64,000 nucleotides of DNA from Cylindrotheca closterium (lineage: Eukaryota > Bacillariophyta > Bacillariophyceae > Bacillariales > Bacillariaceae). A program made the position numbers and the translations under genes. The notes under the pieces were generated by a model. The model saw nothing but the letters and a program-made list of their open reading frames with translations. It ran no database searches and was not told the DNA's origin. Every line of letters begins with the position of its first letter. Position 1 is the stretch's first letter. The DNA lies in NCBI GenBank assembly GCA_933822405.4, contig CAKOGP040000668.1, forward strand, positions 271,445 to 335,444, read 5' to 3'. This document shows positions 21,942 through 32,700 of this stretch, one piece after another.

Positions 21942-22666
21942 ATGTTTCGATTCCTACAACTCGCTCTTCTCTTCAGCGCAGCTACTGCATTCACTACCAT
22001 GCAACCAGTGTCTCTTCGTCAGGTACGTCCAGCCATGCACATGTCCACAGCAAAGATCCTTAGATGAATCCAAGGAGAATGATTCATTCGGATTCGGATT
22101 CGCATTCGGTCATGTCCAAAAATCCATACTCACCATTCTTGACCTTATACTTCGTAATGCTACATCACAGCCCACTGTTTGCAACCTGGTCATGTCCGAC
22201 AAGGAGGTAGCAGCCATTTTGGACCAAGCCAAAGGATGCATGGGAGAAGAATGCTCCGTCGATGAAGTCGACCAACTCCTGACTCTGCTCAAGGCCACTG
22301 AAAAGGACTTGAACAGCCGAATGAAGGATGTTGTGCGAATGATTGGCGAGCTCGATCACTTGAATGGAAAGGAGGAGCGAAAGCCTGACGAGATCAAGTC
22401 CTTTGTCAAGGACATGATGAGTGTCTTTTCTCACACTGTAAGCAATCCCATTGTCTCGTCGTGGCAGTTTTGAAACGTGCTGTCGGTTGTCGATACAGAA
22501 GTGCATTTATTTTCACTCGTGCTCACTAAATCTGTTATTATCATCATTATCAACAATACAGAAACCCAAATTCAAGCCCACTGGATACTCTGGAGATATC
22601 GGCGATGGTCCAACCACTGCCTACGATGCCCTCCCACCCAAGAAGTGGAGCAAGCCAACTGTCTAA
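21942..22666 (+). CDS. Small plastid-targeted protein of unknown function
   Basis: Three exons, 21942-22022, 22171-22437 and 22562-22666, all phase 0, with introns of 148 and 124 bases, give 150 residues. The leader MFRFLQLALLFSAATA followed by Phe-Thr-Thr is a clear diatom bipartite plastid presequence (signal peptide, then Phe at +1). The mature part is mainly helical: VMSDKEVAAILDQAKGC, VDEVDQLLTLLKATEKDL and MKDVVRMIGELDHL. It ends with a Gly/Pro-rich tail (YSGDIGDGPTTAYDALPPKK). No family is recognised. Size and composition suit a small stromal or membrane-peripheral subunit. Frame continuity across both introns supports the model. Confidence 0.8.
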
Positions 22667-23176
22667 ATCAATCGCGCCTATATCTTAGCTTGCAATCGAT
22701 CGTTTTGGATATGGCCAGCGGGACAACCATTACGTATAGCATAATACATACCATTTAGAACAACCAATTAGGACTCTTTTAAATCATTTGTCGTACCAAC
22801 GATACTAGTGCAGCTCGTTCTGCGTGTGCCATTGGCCGTCGAATATCTTTTTTGTTGCCCACGATCAGCCAATCAAATGTTGCTGTCGCTTCTATTTTGC
22901 TGGTGGAGTCTCATGTAACAAAAGAATTTGCAATGAAAGTCGAATAGAGGAAGAAGACATATTGTCGCCAGAATCAACAGTACCGCTACTATTGTCAGCT
23001 CTTGTCGTTCTTTACAGTCGCAAGATTCAGATTTCTGACAGATTCAAGAGAGAAAAAAGGGTTGGTCGGACGAGTCATTCGATACGTCATCGACGACGAT
23101 CATCATGATTACTCAACCGTGATTTATCATCAGTCAATCATCAGAACATAAGCTCCATAGCATCATCGTCTATACC
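22667..23176. other. Intergenic region
   Basis: A 510-base spacer between two plus-strand genes. No gene is supported. Confidence 0.5.
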
Positions 23177-24451
23177 ATGCGACCAAGCAGTGTGATCCTC
23201 TTGCCAAATCTTGCTCTCCTCTTGCTGTGCCTCTCTGCTGCGATTGGTCGTATCAATGCTTTGTCGTCGGAGAATCATACCAATCGTCCATCATCTTGTT
23301 CCACCACTCGGAGGCGGCTCTTGATGGAATCGATGAGCAAAATATTGACCGCAACTACAGTGACAACAGCAGTGGCGACAACAAACAGCAGTCCAGCGTG
23401 GGCAGCCAAAGGTGCAGCCGAACTAGATTTTGAATTCTACATGCGAGATCTTGTGGGTGGAAACAAACGAGAGGGAACCATCTTGCCATCCGAACCATTG
23501 CCCGTTGCACCACCACGAACTTTGTCCGGTCCATTGATCCCACTCTTGCTCAACAAAGAATGTTCTGCTTCATGCATACCAGTACAAGCTCTAGTACAAC
23601 AGATATTATCACAAAAGAACGGAAACAATAGCAACAACAAGGATGACGAAGATAAGATCACCAAGGAAATTCAGCAAAAAGTGCAATTCCTTCGAGAAAA
23701 AATAGGGAAATCTTTCTACACCAAAGCTCCATGGCAAAAGGAAGAAGTCACGGATCAGTATTATTTTGACCTTACAGCGTATGCATTATGGCGAACGGCA
23801 GCCGAACTGTTGCCAAACTTTGTAGATCGTGATCAATTCGTCCGAAGGTTTGGAAGATTGCTATATCAAGCAATGCAAGATCAAAAGCTGATACCCAGTA
23901 GTCAACCTTTGACTGCTCCAAGCTTGGTTCGGTCTCTACCTCAGGTACTTGCCGTCTTGAATCTGTTTCAGTCGAGTAACTTTTGTAAGGGATTCAAGAT
24001 TCGACAGGACGATAGCAGCAAGGATGATAAAGGGGATCCTGTCTTTGATGACCTCGATGATGAAAGCCTCGTGACTTCTGGGCTTGGAGTTGACTGTCTA
24101 GTGTCAGTGTATGAACCATCCACTCTTGGTGCCAGCTTGCAAATCAATGGAGAGCAGAGTCGTTTTGGTCCTGATTTGGTAGGCCCGACTTTGGCAGCTG
24201 TCTGGGAACAAGCTGGGGTCAAGTCTGCATGGGAAACCTTCTTTGTGGACCCAGAATATAGACCGAATCCAAAGGATTACTTTCCAAATGAACAGGTGAG
24301 TAAAGTGAGGTATTCGTTGATTTTAGCCACACATCAAGACTCTTCTGCCGAACTGACCATCATGTTTCAAATCCCAAATCACTGGCTTTCTGCTTCTTCG
24401 ATACACCATTATATTCAGTTGTTGCAATTCTCCCTCTCTCGAAAGCGGTAG
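23177..24451 (+). CDS. Probable thylakoid-lumen protein of unknown function
   Basis: The open frame from ATG 23177 has 424 residues. A signal peptide (VILLPNLALLLLCLSAAIG) is followed by a Ser/Thr-rich stretch, a twin-arginine region (TTRRRLLMESM) and a second cleavage-like site SSPAWAAKG near residue 75. This tripartite leader fits diatom thylakoid-lumen import by the Tat route. The mature protein has no recognised domain; it contains YYFDLTAYALWRTAAELLPN and a region around SGLGVDCLVSVYEPSTLGAS. Near the end, gtgagtaaag at 24296 is a strong donor and the acceptor at 24418 gives a 123-base intron of 41 whole codons without stops. Spliced, FPNEQ joins LLQFSLSRKR (383 residues). I think the spliced form is more likely, but both are open. 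Confidence 0.7.
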   Translation: MRPSSVILLPNLALLLLCLSAAIGRINALSSENHTNRPSSCSTTRRRLLMESMSKILTATTVTTAVATTNSSPAWAAKGAAELDFEFYMRDLVGGNKREGTILPSEPLPVAPPRTLSGPLIPLLLNKECSASCIPVQALVQQILSQKNGNNSNNKDDEDKITKEIQQKVQFLREKIGKSFYTKAPWQKEEVTDQYYFDLTAYALWRTAAELLPNFVDRDQFVRRFGRLLYQAMQDQKLIPSSQPLTAPSLVRSLPQVLAVLNLFQSSNFCKGFKIRQDDSSKDDKGDPVFDDLDDESLVTSGLGVDCLVSVYEPSTLGASLQINGEQSRFGPDLVGPTLAAVWEQAGVKSAWETFFVDPEYRPNPKDYFPNEQVSKVRYSLILATHQDSSAELTIMFQIPNHWLSASSIHHYIQLLQFSLSRKR

Positions 24452-25064
24452 CTTATCTTCGATGACATCCTTTCAGCTGGTACCCTGTTGTTGCCATTGC
24501 TCTGCAGAGACGACATGGGCATTTGTTTCGTGAACTTCTTTGCTGCGTATGCGGTATCCTTTCTCATTTTCTGGTCAGCAGGAAGTTTCAACATGTGTTT
24601 CTGTAAAGTTCTCATGATAAATATAATTCGAGGTGGCTGTTGCTTTGAGTAGGATGGACAGCAAATGATTGAACGCAGAGACCAGCTATGCGATGGTTGA
24701 CTCCAATTGGGAATTTCAGCACAGTGTACAGTATATAGTGCCGATTTTGTTTGGTAATAATTATACCGTATAAAAAATACCGGTCCAAAATTCAATCCTT
24801 CATTTACACGTGTAAAGCACAGTATGACCAAGGATATGACGTGTTCGACCGGTTGCACTTGTTAAAGAAGATGATTCCATCTCAATACATTGCGCTGATT
24901 CGACCAAATTTTTATCATAATGACCGAAACGAGACCAACGAGAAATCTTGTTAAAAGCGCATTTTCGCAGTACTCGTCCAAGTGAAAATGCGCTTACTAT
25001 AGGTAGAACAAAATGTGATAACAAGTACAATTGCAACAACTACAGTATTCATCCGTTTCCCATC
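24452..25064. other. Intergenic region
   Basis: A 613-base spacer upstream of the first receptor gene. Short frames on the minus strand lack ATG starts and features. Confidence 0.5.
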
Positions 25065-26648
25065 ATGACGGCTTCGATAATGGCCGACGATCAGAGAGTG
25101 TCGTCTCTTTCAGAGACGCAAGATATCATCCTTTGCACCTTGATGATCTTCTCAGGTGTTCTCTCAGTATTTGGAAGCTCCACAATTGTCTACCGGGTAC
25201 TAAAGAATCCAACGGGAACCAACAGTTATGTTCGCATCATGCTTGGTCTTTCTTTCTTCGATATAGTAGCATCGATTGCTTTCATCTTGACACCGTTCAT
25301 GCTACCAGCGGAAACGAGTCACCGCGTCTGGGCAAGGTAAGAAAACTTTGGTAGTCAGTCGCACCTTTTGCTTGACCAAAATATCACTCACACTTCCTCT
25401 CGTCGCATCACCAACAGTGGGACTGCTGTTACTTGCTCTTTCCTTGGATGGATGACACAACGTAAGAAAGCTTAGATTTCCTCTTGACAGTATTTTAATA
25501 ATCAATCTAACGTTCCTTCCCCCTAATTCAAGTTTCCTTCGCGGCCGCGGCATACAATGCTGCACTTTCATTCTATTTTGTGGCAACTTTGAGGTATCGC
25601 GTCAGCAACGATGACTTTGCAGCCAAATACGAGGCTTATATACATGTGTTCATTGTATTCGTGTACCTCTTCACAGCTACATTTGGGGTGCCATTTGATT
25701 TGTACAGAGAGGTCCGACTAGGTATGCGAGATTCTGTGAATTTGCATTTCTACTGTAGCGTTGTCGAAAGTTTGCCTCGAGACTCACCGCCATGCTTTTG
25801 CTTGAACTTGAAGGACATGGCTGCTGGATTGCGGATGTTCCGGGAAACTGTTGGGTTGAAGGTGGCTGCGTTGGACCGACCATCGGTTGGTTTTACGGAG
25901 GACTGATACTGATGGTGACATTTGTGTGGTAGGTTGAGTTTTCTTCGCGTTCTTTGGTCTACTCATCCCGTCNNNNNNNNNNNNNNNNNNNNNNNNNNNN
26001 NNNNNNNNNNNNNNNNNNNNNNNNNNNNNNNNNNNNNNNNNNNNNNNNNNNNNNNNNNNNNNNNNNNNNNNNNNNNNNNNNNNNNNNNNNNNNNNNNNNN
26101 NNNNNNNNNNNNNNNNNNNNNNNNNNNNNNNNNNNNNNNNNNNNNNNNNNNNNNNNNNNNNNNNNNNNNNNNNNNNNNNNNNNNNNNNNNNNNNNNNNNN
26201 NNNNNNNNNNNNNNNNNNNNNNNNNNNNNNNNNNNNNNNNNNNNNNNNNNNNNNNNNNNNNNNNNNNNNNNNNNNNNNNNNNNACCATATCCACCTGCTT
26301 TCCCGATTCTCAACATGCATGTATCCTCTTTGATCAGGATTTTTGAACATGTTTGTCTTCAGTCGGCCCAAATGGTTGCGTTTGAGGGAAGCAGGAATTC
26401 CAATCGGAGAAGCGCTACGGGCAGCCTGTTTGGAAGCCGACGTCGGCAATTACATTGAGCAAAGCGTCCGTGTGGCATCTTCCCGCGCCCCAAATTCTTC
26501 CAAGCACGATCTCCATCCCTCAAAGGCGAGTATGCCAATTTCGTCACCACCTCTCGCATCCATCGACGAAAGTCCAATGGAATTCGAAGAAACCAGGGCG
26601 TTGTCGGGTGAGGATACTGCTGATTTCTCATCAGAGACTTCGTCATGA
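25065..26648 (+). CDS. Seven-transmembrane receptor-like protein (copy 1), interrupted by a gap
   Basis: Exons 25065-25336, 25418-25461, 25533-25721, 25814 to about 25928, missing sequence in the N run, then 26338-26648. Introns have GT-AG ends and keep frame with the two paralogues at 28479 and 30780. Helix 1 is IILCTLMIFSGVLSVFGSS, helix 2 IMLGLSFFDIVASIAFILT, helix 3 FAAAAYNAALSFYFVATL and helix 4 FIVFVYLFTATFGVPF. A Cys pair follows (HGCWIAD and VEGGCVGPTIGW), and helix 5 begins just before the gap. After the gap come NMFVFSRPKWLRLREAG and a Ser-rich cytosolic tail. The fold resembles class E/Dictyostelium cAMP-receptor-like GPCRs. It is the most diverged and most intron-rich of the three. 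Ligand unknown. Confidence 0.75.
25973..26283. other. Assembly gap (311 N)
   Basis: A run of N inside the first receptor gene. By comparison with the paralogues the missing part should encode the end of helix 5, loop 3, helix 6 and the start of helix 7, with at least one intron boundary on each side. Confidence 0.99.
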
Positions 26649-27111
26649 TTTGGGGATTGCAAACATTGAATGGACGAATGAATGAATCAATCAACAGCCC
26701 TTTTGCACATAGAGCCGTCCGATTCATCGGGAAGGATGATATTGCGGTCTCATAGCGTCAGGTTTTCTATTCCCATGCCAAGCAACCAGTCAGCATGGAA
26801 CGAACGGCACTTCGCCTTACAGTCAGAAATGGATGAGCCATCAACACTAGGTATAAGTTGGAGGATATATGGATTGCGTGAATCGTTGGAAAGTGCCAGT
26901 TGGGGATCGACAAGGAGTATGATGGTAACAGCTCTACCAAGAAATCACCTATTAATAGAAGTCGAGAAAATACTGTAGTTTGATGACTCTTTGGCACTTA
27001 TTCCTAATTCCACGCACGCAAGTGCGATACGCTGAGAAAAAGGCATTGATAAAATTACGCCATCATCAAACATCTTCGAACAAAAGAGCCAGAGCTAATT
27101 GTGGCACCACA
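26649..27111. other. Convergent intergenic region
   Basis: No gene supported in these 463 bases. It lies between the 3' ends of the first receptor gene and the Cys-rich gene. Confidence 0.5.
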
Positions 27112-28200
27112 TCAGTATATCGAGGTACCAGCTACAATAATCGAAAGAAAGCACGAAGCAATGATGCCTCGATTCTGCGAGCCAAACGAGAACCCGGCAC
27201 TATCCATTGGGATAATACTTGTGCTTTTTGGAGGAGAAACTGTTGGACTCAATGATGATGTGACATTTGAATTATCACCAACAGGTGAGAGAGACGTCAT
27301 TGTTGGTGATGCTGTAGGATTGTTGATCCTGCTTGTTTTACATTCCGGATAGCGAAAGAGAAAGGCTTCTGGTGAAGTGTCAATGCGAGGATATGGTTGA
27401 CAAGATGTACCAAGGCAAGGATCGACATTGCTGCAGTCGGGCATGGTGAAATATCGAATTTCATCTGTATCGTTCACGGACAGGCAACTGACCATGCGAA
27501 AGGACTTGCATGCAACATTGTCGTAGGTGACAGTGGGACAAATGTATTCGATTTCATCTTGCGTCCGGTTGCTGTTTTGGATGAAAAATTCGTGGCATCG
27601 GTTGTCACAAGTATCAATGGCCTCTTCGGTTGGGACATTGTACGTGAAATTCAATTCGACCACGCAGGCGTTGTTGCCAACTGTCAGGAAGCTGCCATCA
27701 AAGGAAAATCCTGAATGATAGGTGGTCAATTGAGTATTCCTCGTTAGATCTGCAATCACTCGAGTATCCGAATTCACCACAAAGTCAAAGGTATTCTTTC
27801 GACTAATACACTGTTCCTTAGTACCATCTCCTCCTCCCAAGAAGCAGTAATCGTTCAGCTCACATTGTAGGGTAAACTTGAAACCCAAGTCACCCGAGCA
27901 TGTACATTCGTAGTGCAGCTTCAGCCTGTTTTCACCATTGTTGAATCTGCTGAAATAATCTGTGGCATCCAAGCATTCGTTGACGACCACATTCAACCGA
28001 CGTGAATGAGGCAGGAGGCTTTCCATCATCGTCATCGAAGAATCAGTATGAAATGAGGCATACATGTGATTGTCATCACGGCGGTATCCAGGATGAGATT
28101 TAGTTGAATCATCATGGCTGAGGAAAAGGTCATCAGCACTTTCAGCTTCAACAGAATGCCATGACGCCAGTATTAGCAACAGCAAGGCGGTAACAGTCAT
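27112..28200 (-). CDS. Secreted or membrane-anchored Cys-rich protein
   Basis: A 362-residue single-exon protein starting at ATG 28200. The signal peptide is MTVTALLLLILASWHSVEA. The ectodomain (about 75-300) has some twenty Cys, including YECTCSGDLGFKFTLQCEL, NDYCFLGGGDGTKEQC and TCDNRCHEFFIQ. A Ser/Thr/Pro-rich stalk follows (about 300-335). A short hydrophobic C-terminus (IIASCFLSIIVAGTSIY) could be a GPI signal or tail anchor. No known domain is identified. It sits on the opposite strand between receptor copies 1 and 2 and shares a 278-base divergent promoter region with copy 2. Co-expression is possible but unproven. Confidence 0.75.
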   Translation of the reverse strand: MTVTALLLLILASWHSVEAESADDLFLSHDDSTKSHPGYRRDDNHMYASFHTDSSMTMMESLLPHSRRLNVVVNECLDATDYFSRFNNGENRLKLHYECTCSGDLGFKFTLQCELNDYCFLGGGDGTKEQCISRKNTFDFVVNSDTRVIADLTRNTQLTTYHSGFSFDGSFLTVGNNACVVELNFTYNVPTEEAIDTCDNRCHEFFIQNSNRTQDEIEYICPTVTYDNVACKSFRMVSCLSVNDTDEIRYFTMPDCSNVDPCLGTSCQPYPRIDTSPEAFLFRYPECKTSRINNPTASPTMTSLSPVGDNSNVTSSLSPTVSPPKSTSIIPMDSAGFSFGSQNRGIIASCFLSIIVAGTSIY

Positions 28201-28478
28201 TCTTCTATCATCACAACATCTGATATTTTGTTTGTACTGTAGTATGGATCTGATTCCAATGATGCTGGTTGCGGGACATGCCTACCGGTACCGGTATGGT
28301 GCAGAAGATACAGTGGTTTATTGTACTTCTTCTCAAGTGAAAATGCGGGCGGACTTATTATTTTCCCATTTGAATGCCCAAACCCGGATATATATGCAAA
28401 AACCTTCGCAACAGAAAACCGCGTTACTATCACATCACCACGGTCACGACCCGTTCGCAAAGTGATATTCAAAGGAAG
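28201..28478. promoter_or_regulatory. Short divergent promoter region with doubled TACCGGTA
   Basis: This 278-base spacer must serve both the Cys-rich gene (minus) and receptor copy 2 (plus). It contains TACCGGTACCGGTA at 28283-28296, two overlapping copies of a palindrome that is enriched between genes across the window. Regulatory function is inferred from position and enrichment only. Confidence 0.4.
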
Positions 28479-29885
28479 ATGATAGAACTAGATGAGATAA
28501 ACCAAAGGCTGATACCCTCGCTGTCGGACGAGCAAGTGAGACTCTTGTCATTGCTGTACGTTGTCTCTGGAGCGCTTTCCACATTTGGCAGCTTCATTAT
28601 CGTTCATCGGGTCCTGAGGAATCAGGAACAGTCCAAGAGCTATGACCGGATTATGTTGGGGCTGAGCTGTTCCGACATAATCGCCTCTCTTTCCTACATT
28701 TTGACTCCATTCCTTGCGCCTCAAGACACAAGTACACGAGTCACGGCCATGGGAAATGATGTGTCCTGTTCTGTGCTTGGATGGTTGACCCAATTGGGGT
28801 ACTCTGCCATCCCCTACAATGCTGTACTTTCATTCTATATGCTGGCGGTCGTAAGGTTCTCTATGAGACCGGACGAATTTGCAGCCAGGTTTGAACCATA
28901 CTTGCATGCCTTGACTGTGTTTTACTTTTTAGCAACTGCTACAATCGGGGTGCCGTTTCATCTATTCAGCGAATTGAGACTGTAAGATGACTCAAACTTC
29001 TTTCTTGATTGAATCGTGATTTCTTCCACTAACGTGACCTTTCTGTATGTGTTCTAGTGGGCTGGGTTGTTGGATTGCTGAATACCCAAGGTTAGTATTG
29101 CCGAATGAAAATATCTGTTAGGTACTGTGACGTCAAAAGAAACTAAATTTGATTTCTCTCACTATTACAGAGGATGCGATACGAATGGCGGTTGTTTGAA
29201 CAACATCATTGGTTGGTTCTATATCGGCGCACCCCTACTAGTCACCTTTGCGAGCCTCGTGGTGAACAGCATTGTCATTTTCTTGCATTCCAAGAGAGCT
29301 TTGCAAGGACGGGGACAAACAAAGGCGAAACAGGTTCGAATTCGACGAGTGGCAACCCAAGGCTTTCTGTATGTCGTTGCCTTCTTTGTATGCTACGTAC
29401 CAGCGTTCATTGTGCGAATAATGGGTTCTCAAGGTTATCATCTGTCTACTGAAGAAGATATATATGTAATTTTGGTCCTACAATCATCCTTACTCCCTTT
29501 GCAGGGGTTCCTCAACATGCTGATATACATCAGACCCATGTACTTACAGTTGAGACACGCTGGTGTCTCCCGTGGGATGGCCATTCGAGGGGCTTGCTTG
29601 GAACCAGATATTCCCAAACTTATTTCCGAGAAGATCTCAAGCTCAGCTCCTGCTGATCCTGTTGTGACACGACCAACAAAGATCGAATCTTCCACTGACA
29701 ACAACAGGCCGGTACATGACTCTTTCAACGACGAGCGAATCGAAGATAGTGGAACCGACGATGGCTCATCCAAGACGGATGGGGTTGTAATCCACACACC
29801 AACGACTGTTACTCTGCAGCCTGTCAGAAAATCTATTCTGAAGACACCTTCGGCTCGGGTGGGTATGGATGGATCCATTACATGA
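28479..29885 (+). CDS. Seven-transmembrane receptor-like protein (copy 2)
   Basis: Exons 28479-28981, 29058-29090 and 29171-29885 (introns 76 and 80 bases) give 416 residues. The start MIELDEINQRLIPSL aligns with copy 3. Helices: LLYVVSGALSTFGSFIIV, IMLGLSCSDIIASLSYIL, YNAVLSFYMLAVVRF and VFYFLATATIGVPFHLF, then the Cys-containing linker GLGCWIAEYPR and GCDTNGGCLNNI. These are followed by NIIGWFYIGAPLLVTFASLV, a basic loop 3, GFLYVVAFFVCYVPAFIVRI, and SSLLPLQGFLNMLIYIRPMY. A conserved Cys (DVSCSVLGW) at the start of helix 3 is available to pair with a Cys in extracellular loop 2. The cytosolic tail is Ser/Thr-rich. The 33-base middle exon encodes only the loop linker. Class E-like GPCR is my best reading. 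Confidence 0.8.
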
Positions 29886-30779
29886 TGGTTGGGAATGAAT
29901 CCCATGTCTTCGCGCTGGCTCCCAATCGATGCCCACTACAATCGCGTGCTTGCATCCCAAAATGCATTGCCGGTTCATGCTCTCGTGCTCATGATGCAAA
30001 CAAATCAAGCAACACCCGCGTTCCAAAATGGGCTTCAGTTCATTCATAGTGAATACAATCGGACAAGAATTCATTCATAGTGAATCCAACGGACAAGAAC
30101 TATTGGCCAATGTGTTCGACTAGCGCCGTCCTCATGGCTTAAAAGACAAACGATCATCTGAACATTTTTTCATCGTCTGTCTCCTTCCTGAGACACAATA
30201 ATCTAAGAAGTATTATTATTAATCTAAAACAATGCCATTGTGAGGGACAGAGCAGGCTACCTAGAAGATATTTTTGTTCTAAGGCTTATTCGATTTTCGT
30301 AAATTGAGTTCTGTTCGTTCATGCAGTGTTGCCATGTTCAATTCCCGTGTCGGTGGGGATGCCTTGTATGATATGCATACCGGTATGATCATCGATGTCA
30401 TGTATTCTTGAAATCATCAGTGGAGTTCTCCGCACTGCGCGTTTCTGTTTCTTCATGATTTCCCGTAGGTCCCCCCTTTCTTGTCCCCGGCGAAGGCTAA
30501 TAAATATATTTTCTGGACATACCACAAGATCTTCTCCATTTTTAATTAAGGTGATAGTCATTCACGTCAGGGCAACTAAATATCATTTATACTGTTTCTC
30601 AATATATTTCTGTTTCGCACTTGTTTTCCGGCTATTTTTTAATTAACACATGAAATGACCTGGAGGTAGGGCATCGCATTCAACACGTATTTTCAGACCA
30701 CATCGCAATTTAAAAAAAAGCCCATCCCCTACATCATCCATTTGTAATATTGCTTACATAACAAGGAATCTGACCCAAC
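29886..30779. other. Intergenic region between receptor copies
   Basis: An 894-base spacer with no gene. It has a 31-base imperfect tandem duplication at about 30039-30100 and TACCGGTA at 30378-30385. Confidence 0.5.
30039..30100. repeat. 31-base imperfect tandem duplication
   Basis: Two adjacent copies of ttcattcatagtgaat followed by a(t/c)caa(tc)ggacaagaa, differing at a few bases. Confidence 0.8.
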
Positions 30780-32115
30780 ATGATGGATGTCGATGAGATA
30801 GATCAAAGGCTGATACCGTCACTATTGGACGAACAAGTGAGACTCTTGGCGTTTCTGTACGTTGTCTCTGGAATGCTTTCAATGTTCGGCAGCTTCGTTA
30901 TCGTTCATCGAGTCCTAAGGAACCGGGAACATTCCAAGAGCTATGACCGGATAATGTTAGGGCTAAGCTGTTCCGACATGATTGCATCTCTTTCCTACAT
31001 TTTAACTCCATTCCTTGTGCCCCAAGAGACCAGTACGCGAGTCACAGCGATGGGCAATGATGTTTCTTGTTCCGTTCTCGGATGGTTGACCCAGGTAGGC
31101 TTCGCTGCCATAATGTACAATGCTATACTCTCGTTCTACATGCTGGCGATTGTAAGATTCTCTGTAACACCAGGCGACTTTGCAGCCAGATTCGAACCAT
31201 ACCTGCATGCCTTGACTGTGTTTTACTTTTTGGCAACTGCTACAATTGGGATGCCTTTTAATCTGTTCACTGAAATGAGATTTTCGATGGGCTGCTGGCT
31301 TGCTGCGTACCCAAAGTGAGTAACCCCCGATGAAATACATATCTGTTACAGCATGATACTATGGTGCCAAAAAGGCTAACCTTGATCTCTCCCTCTCGGG
31401 ATCTTGCTATGGAAGAGGATGTGATGAGACTGGCGGTTGCGTGAACAGCATCATAGCTTGGTTTTTCGTAGGAGGGCCTCTATTATTCACAATCGGGAGT
31501 CTCGTCGTGAACAACATTATCATTTTCGTGTACGTCAAGAGAGCTTTGCAAGTGACGGGGCGGCGTGGTCAGGCTCAAATTCGAAAGGTGGCAACTCAAG
31601 GCTTCCTGTACGTAGGCGCCTGCTTTATGTCCTACATTCCTGCGTTCATACTTCGACTGATGGGATCTCGAGGCCATCGTCTATCTACGGAAGCAGACGT
31701 CTATGAAATTTTGGTCCTACAATCATCCTTGCTGCCTTTGCAAGGGTTTCTCAACATGCTGATATACATCAGACCCATGTACTTGCGTTTGAGACAAGCT
31801 GGGGCCTCGCGTTCCATGGCCATCCGAGGGGCTTGCTTGGAACCAGATATTCCCAAATTCATTTCCGAGGTGGTCCCAAGTTTAGCTCCTGTCCCTGAGG
31901 TATCAAAGGATGAATCTTCACCTGATGATGACGATACCGGTAGCCCTGCACGGAGTGCCAGTGGAACAGACGATGGGTCATCCGAGGCAGATGGAGTTGA
32001 TGGGGCTGTAGAAGAAACAGAAATACCAACAACTTCTATTCACCTGCAGCCTACCAAATCAATTCTGAAGAAAAGTTCGATGCGGGTGGATATGGATGGA
32101 TCCTTTAGTACATGA
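30780..32115 (+). CDS. Seven-transmembrane receptor-like protein (copy 3)
   Basis: Exons 30780-31315 and 31416-32115 (100-base intron) give 411 residues. It is very similar to copy 2 along the whole length: DEIDQRLIPSLLDEQVRLL, SKSYDRIMLGLSCSDMIASL and TRVTAMGNDVSCSVLGWLTQ. The segment MRFSMGCWLAAYPK is encoded without interruption here, whereas copy 2 has an intron just before GLGCWIAEYPR, so one intron has been lost (or gained) since duplication. The remaining intron is at the same place, before GCDETGGCVN. Helices 5-7 and the basic loop 3 (KRALQVTGRRGQAQIRKVA) match copy 2. The acidic Ser/Thr-rich tail differs most, which suggests diverging signalling or regulation. Confidence 0.8.
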
Positions 32116-32700
32116 TTGATGGAAGTCCCATTTCTTCCATCGAGTCTAGTACCGCTACGGTCTTTCACCTAAAGAGGCTTTGTGTCCATTCGCTCATTAT
32201 CATTGTCCAAAGCACCAAAAGATCAAGCAGCTCTGCGTATTTATATGCATTTACCTGTGTTCTCATTCTAAAAAGTCAAAATTTAACTGCTTTGTTCTCT
32301 GATCATGGCAAGAGCACACACCAGCCGCAAAACATAGAAACATCTGGTTCTAAGTCTTCAATTTCAAAAGTGCATTCTATTCTATCCCCTTTAATACAAT
32401 GTTGCCATATTTTGTGCCATGCCAAGACGCTGTAGTGTACTAATAAATAGACGATGACTGCGATTAAAAGACACAACTTTCAAAATTGAACTAGTACTTG
32501 TGTAGGCCTCTTGAATTTGGATTTTGAAGATATTATGATACGTGTGTGCAATATTGTAGGTTGTGATTTGGCTCCAAATCACTACACAATCGTTTGAATA
32601 GTGACAAGTGCCACGCCTGCGTTCATCATTGCAGCAAATAAACACGCACCATACCATAATTCGTCGCACCATACCATAATTCGTCGCAGCCCATATTACC
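32116..32700. other. Intergenic region
   Basis: A 585-base spacer with no gene. Two exact copies of a 20-base unit lie just upstream of the MYND pseudogene (32645-32684). Confidence 0.5.
32645..32684. repeat. Exact 20-base tandem duplication
   Basis: The unit cgcaccataccataattcgt occurs twice head to tail, ending 16 bases before the ATG at 32701. Confidence 0.9.

Noticed and set aside
26682..26978. 98-codon plus-strand ATG frame after the first receptor gene
   Set aside because: No recognisable features; lies in a convergent intergenic region and has the composition of random sequence.
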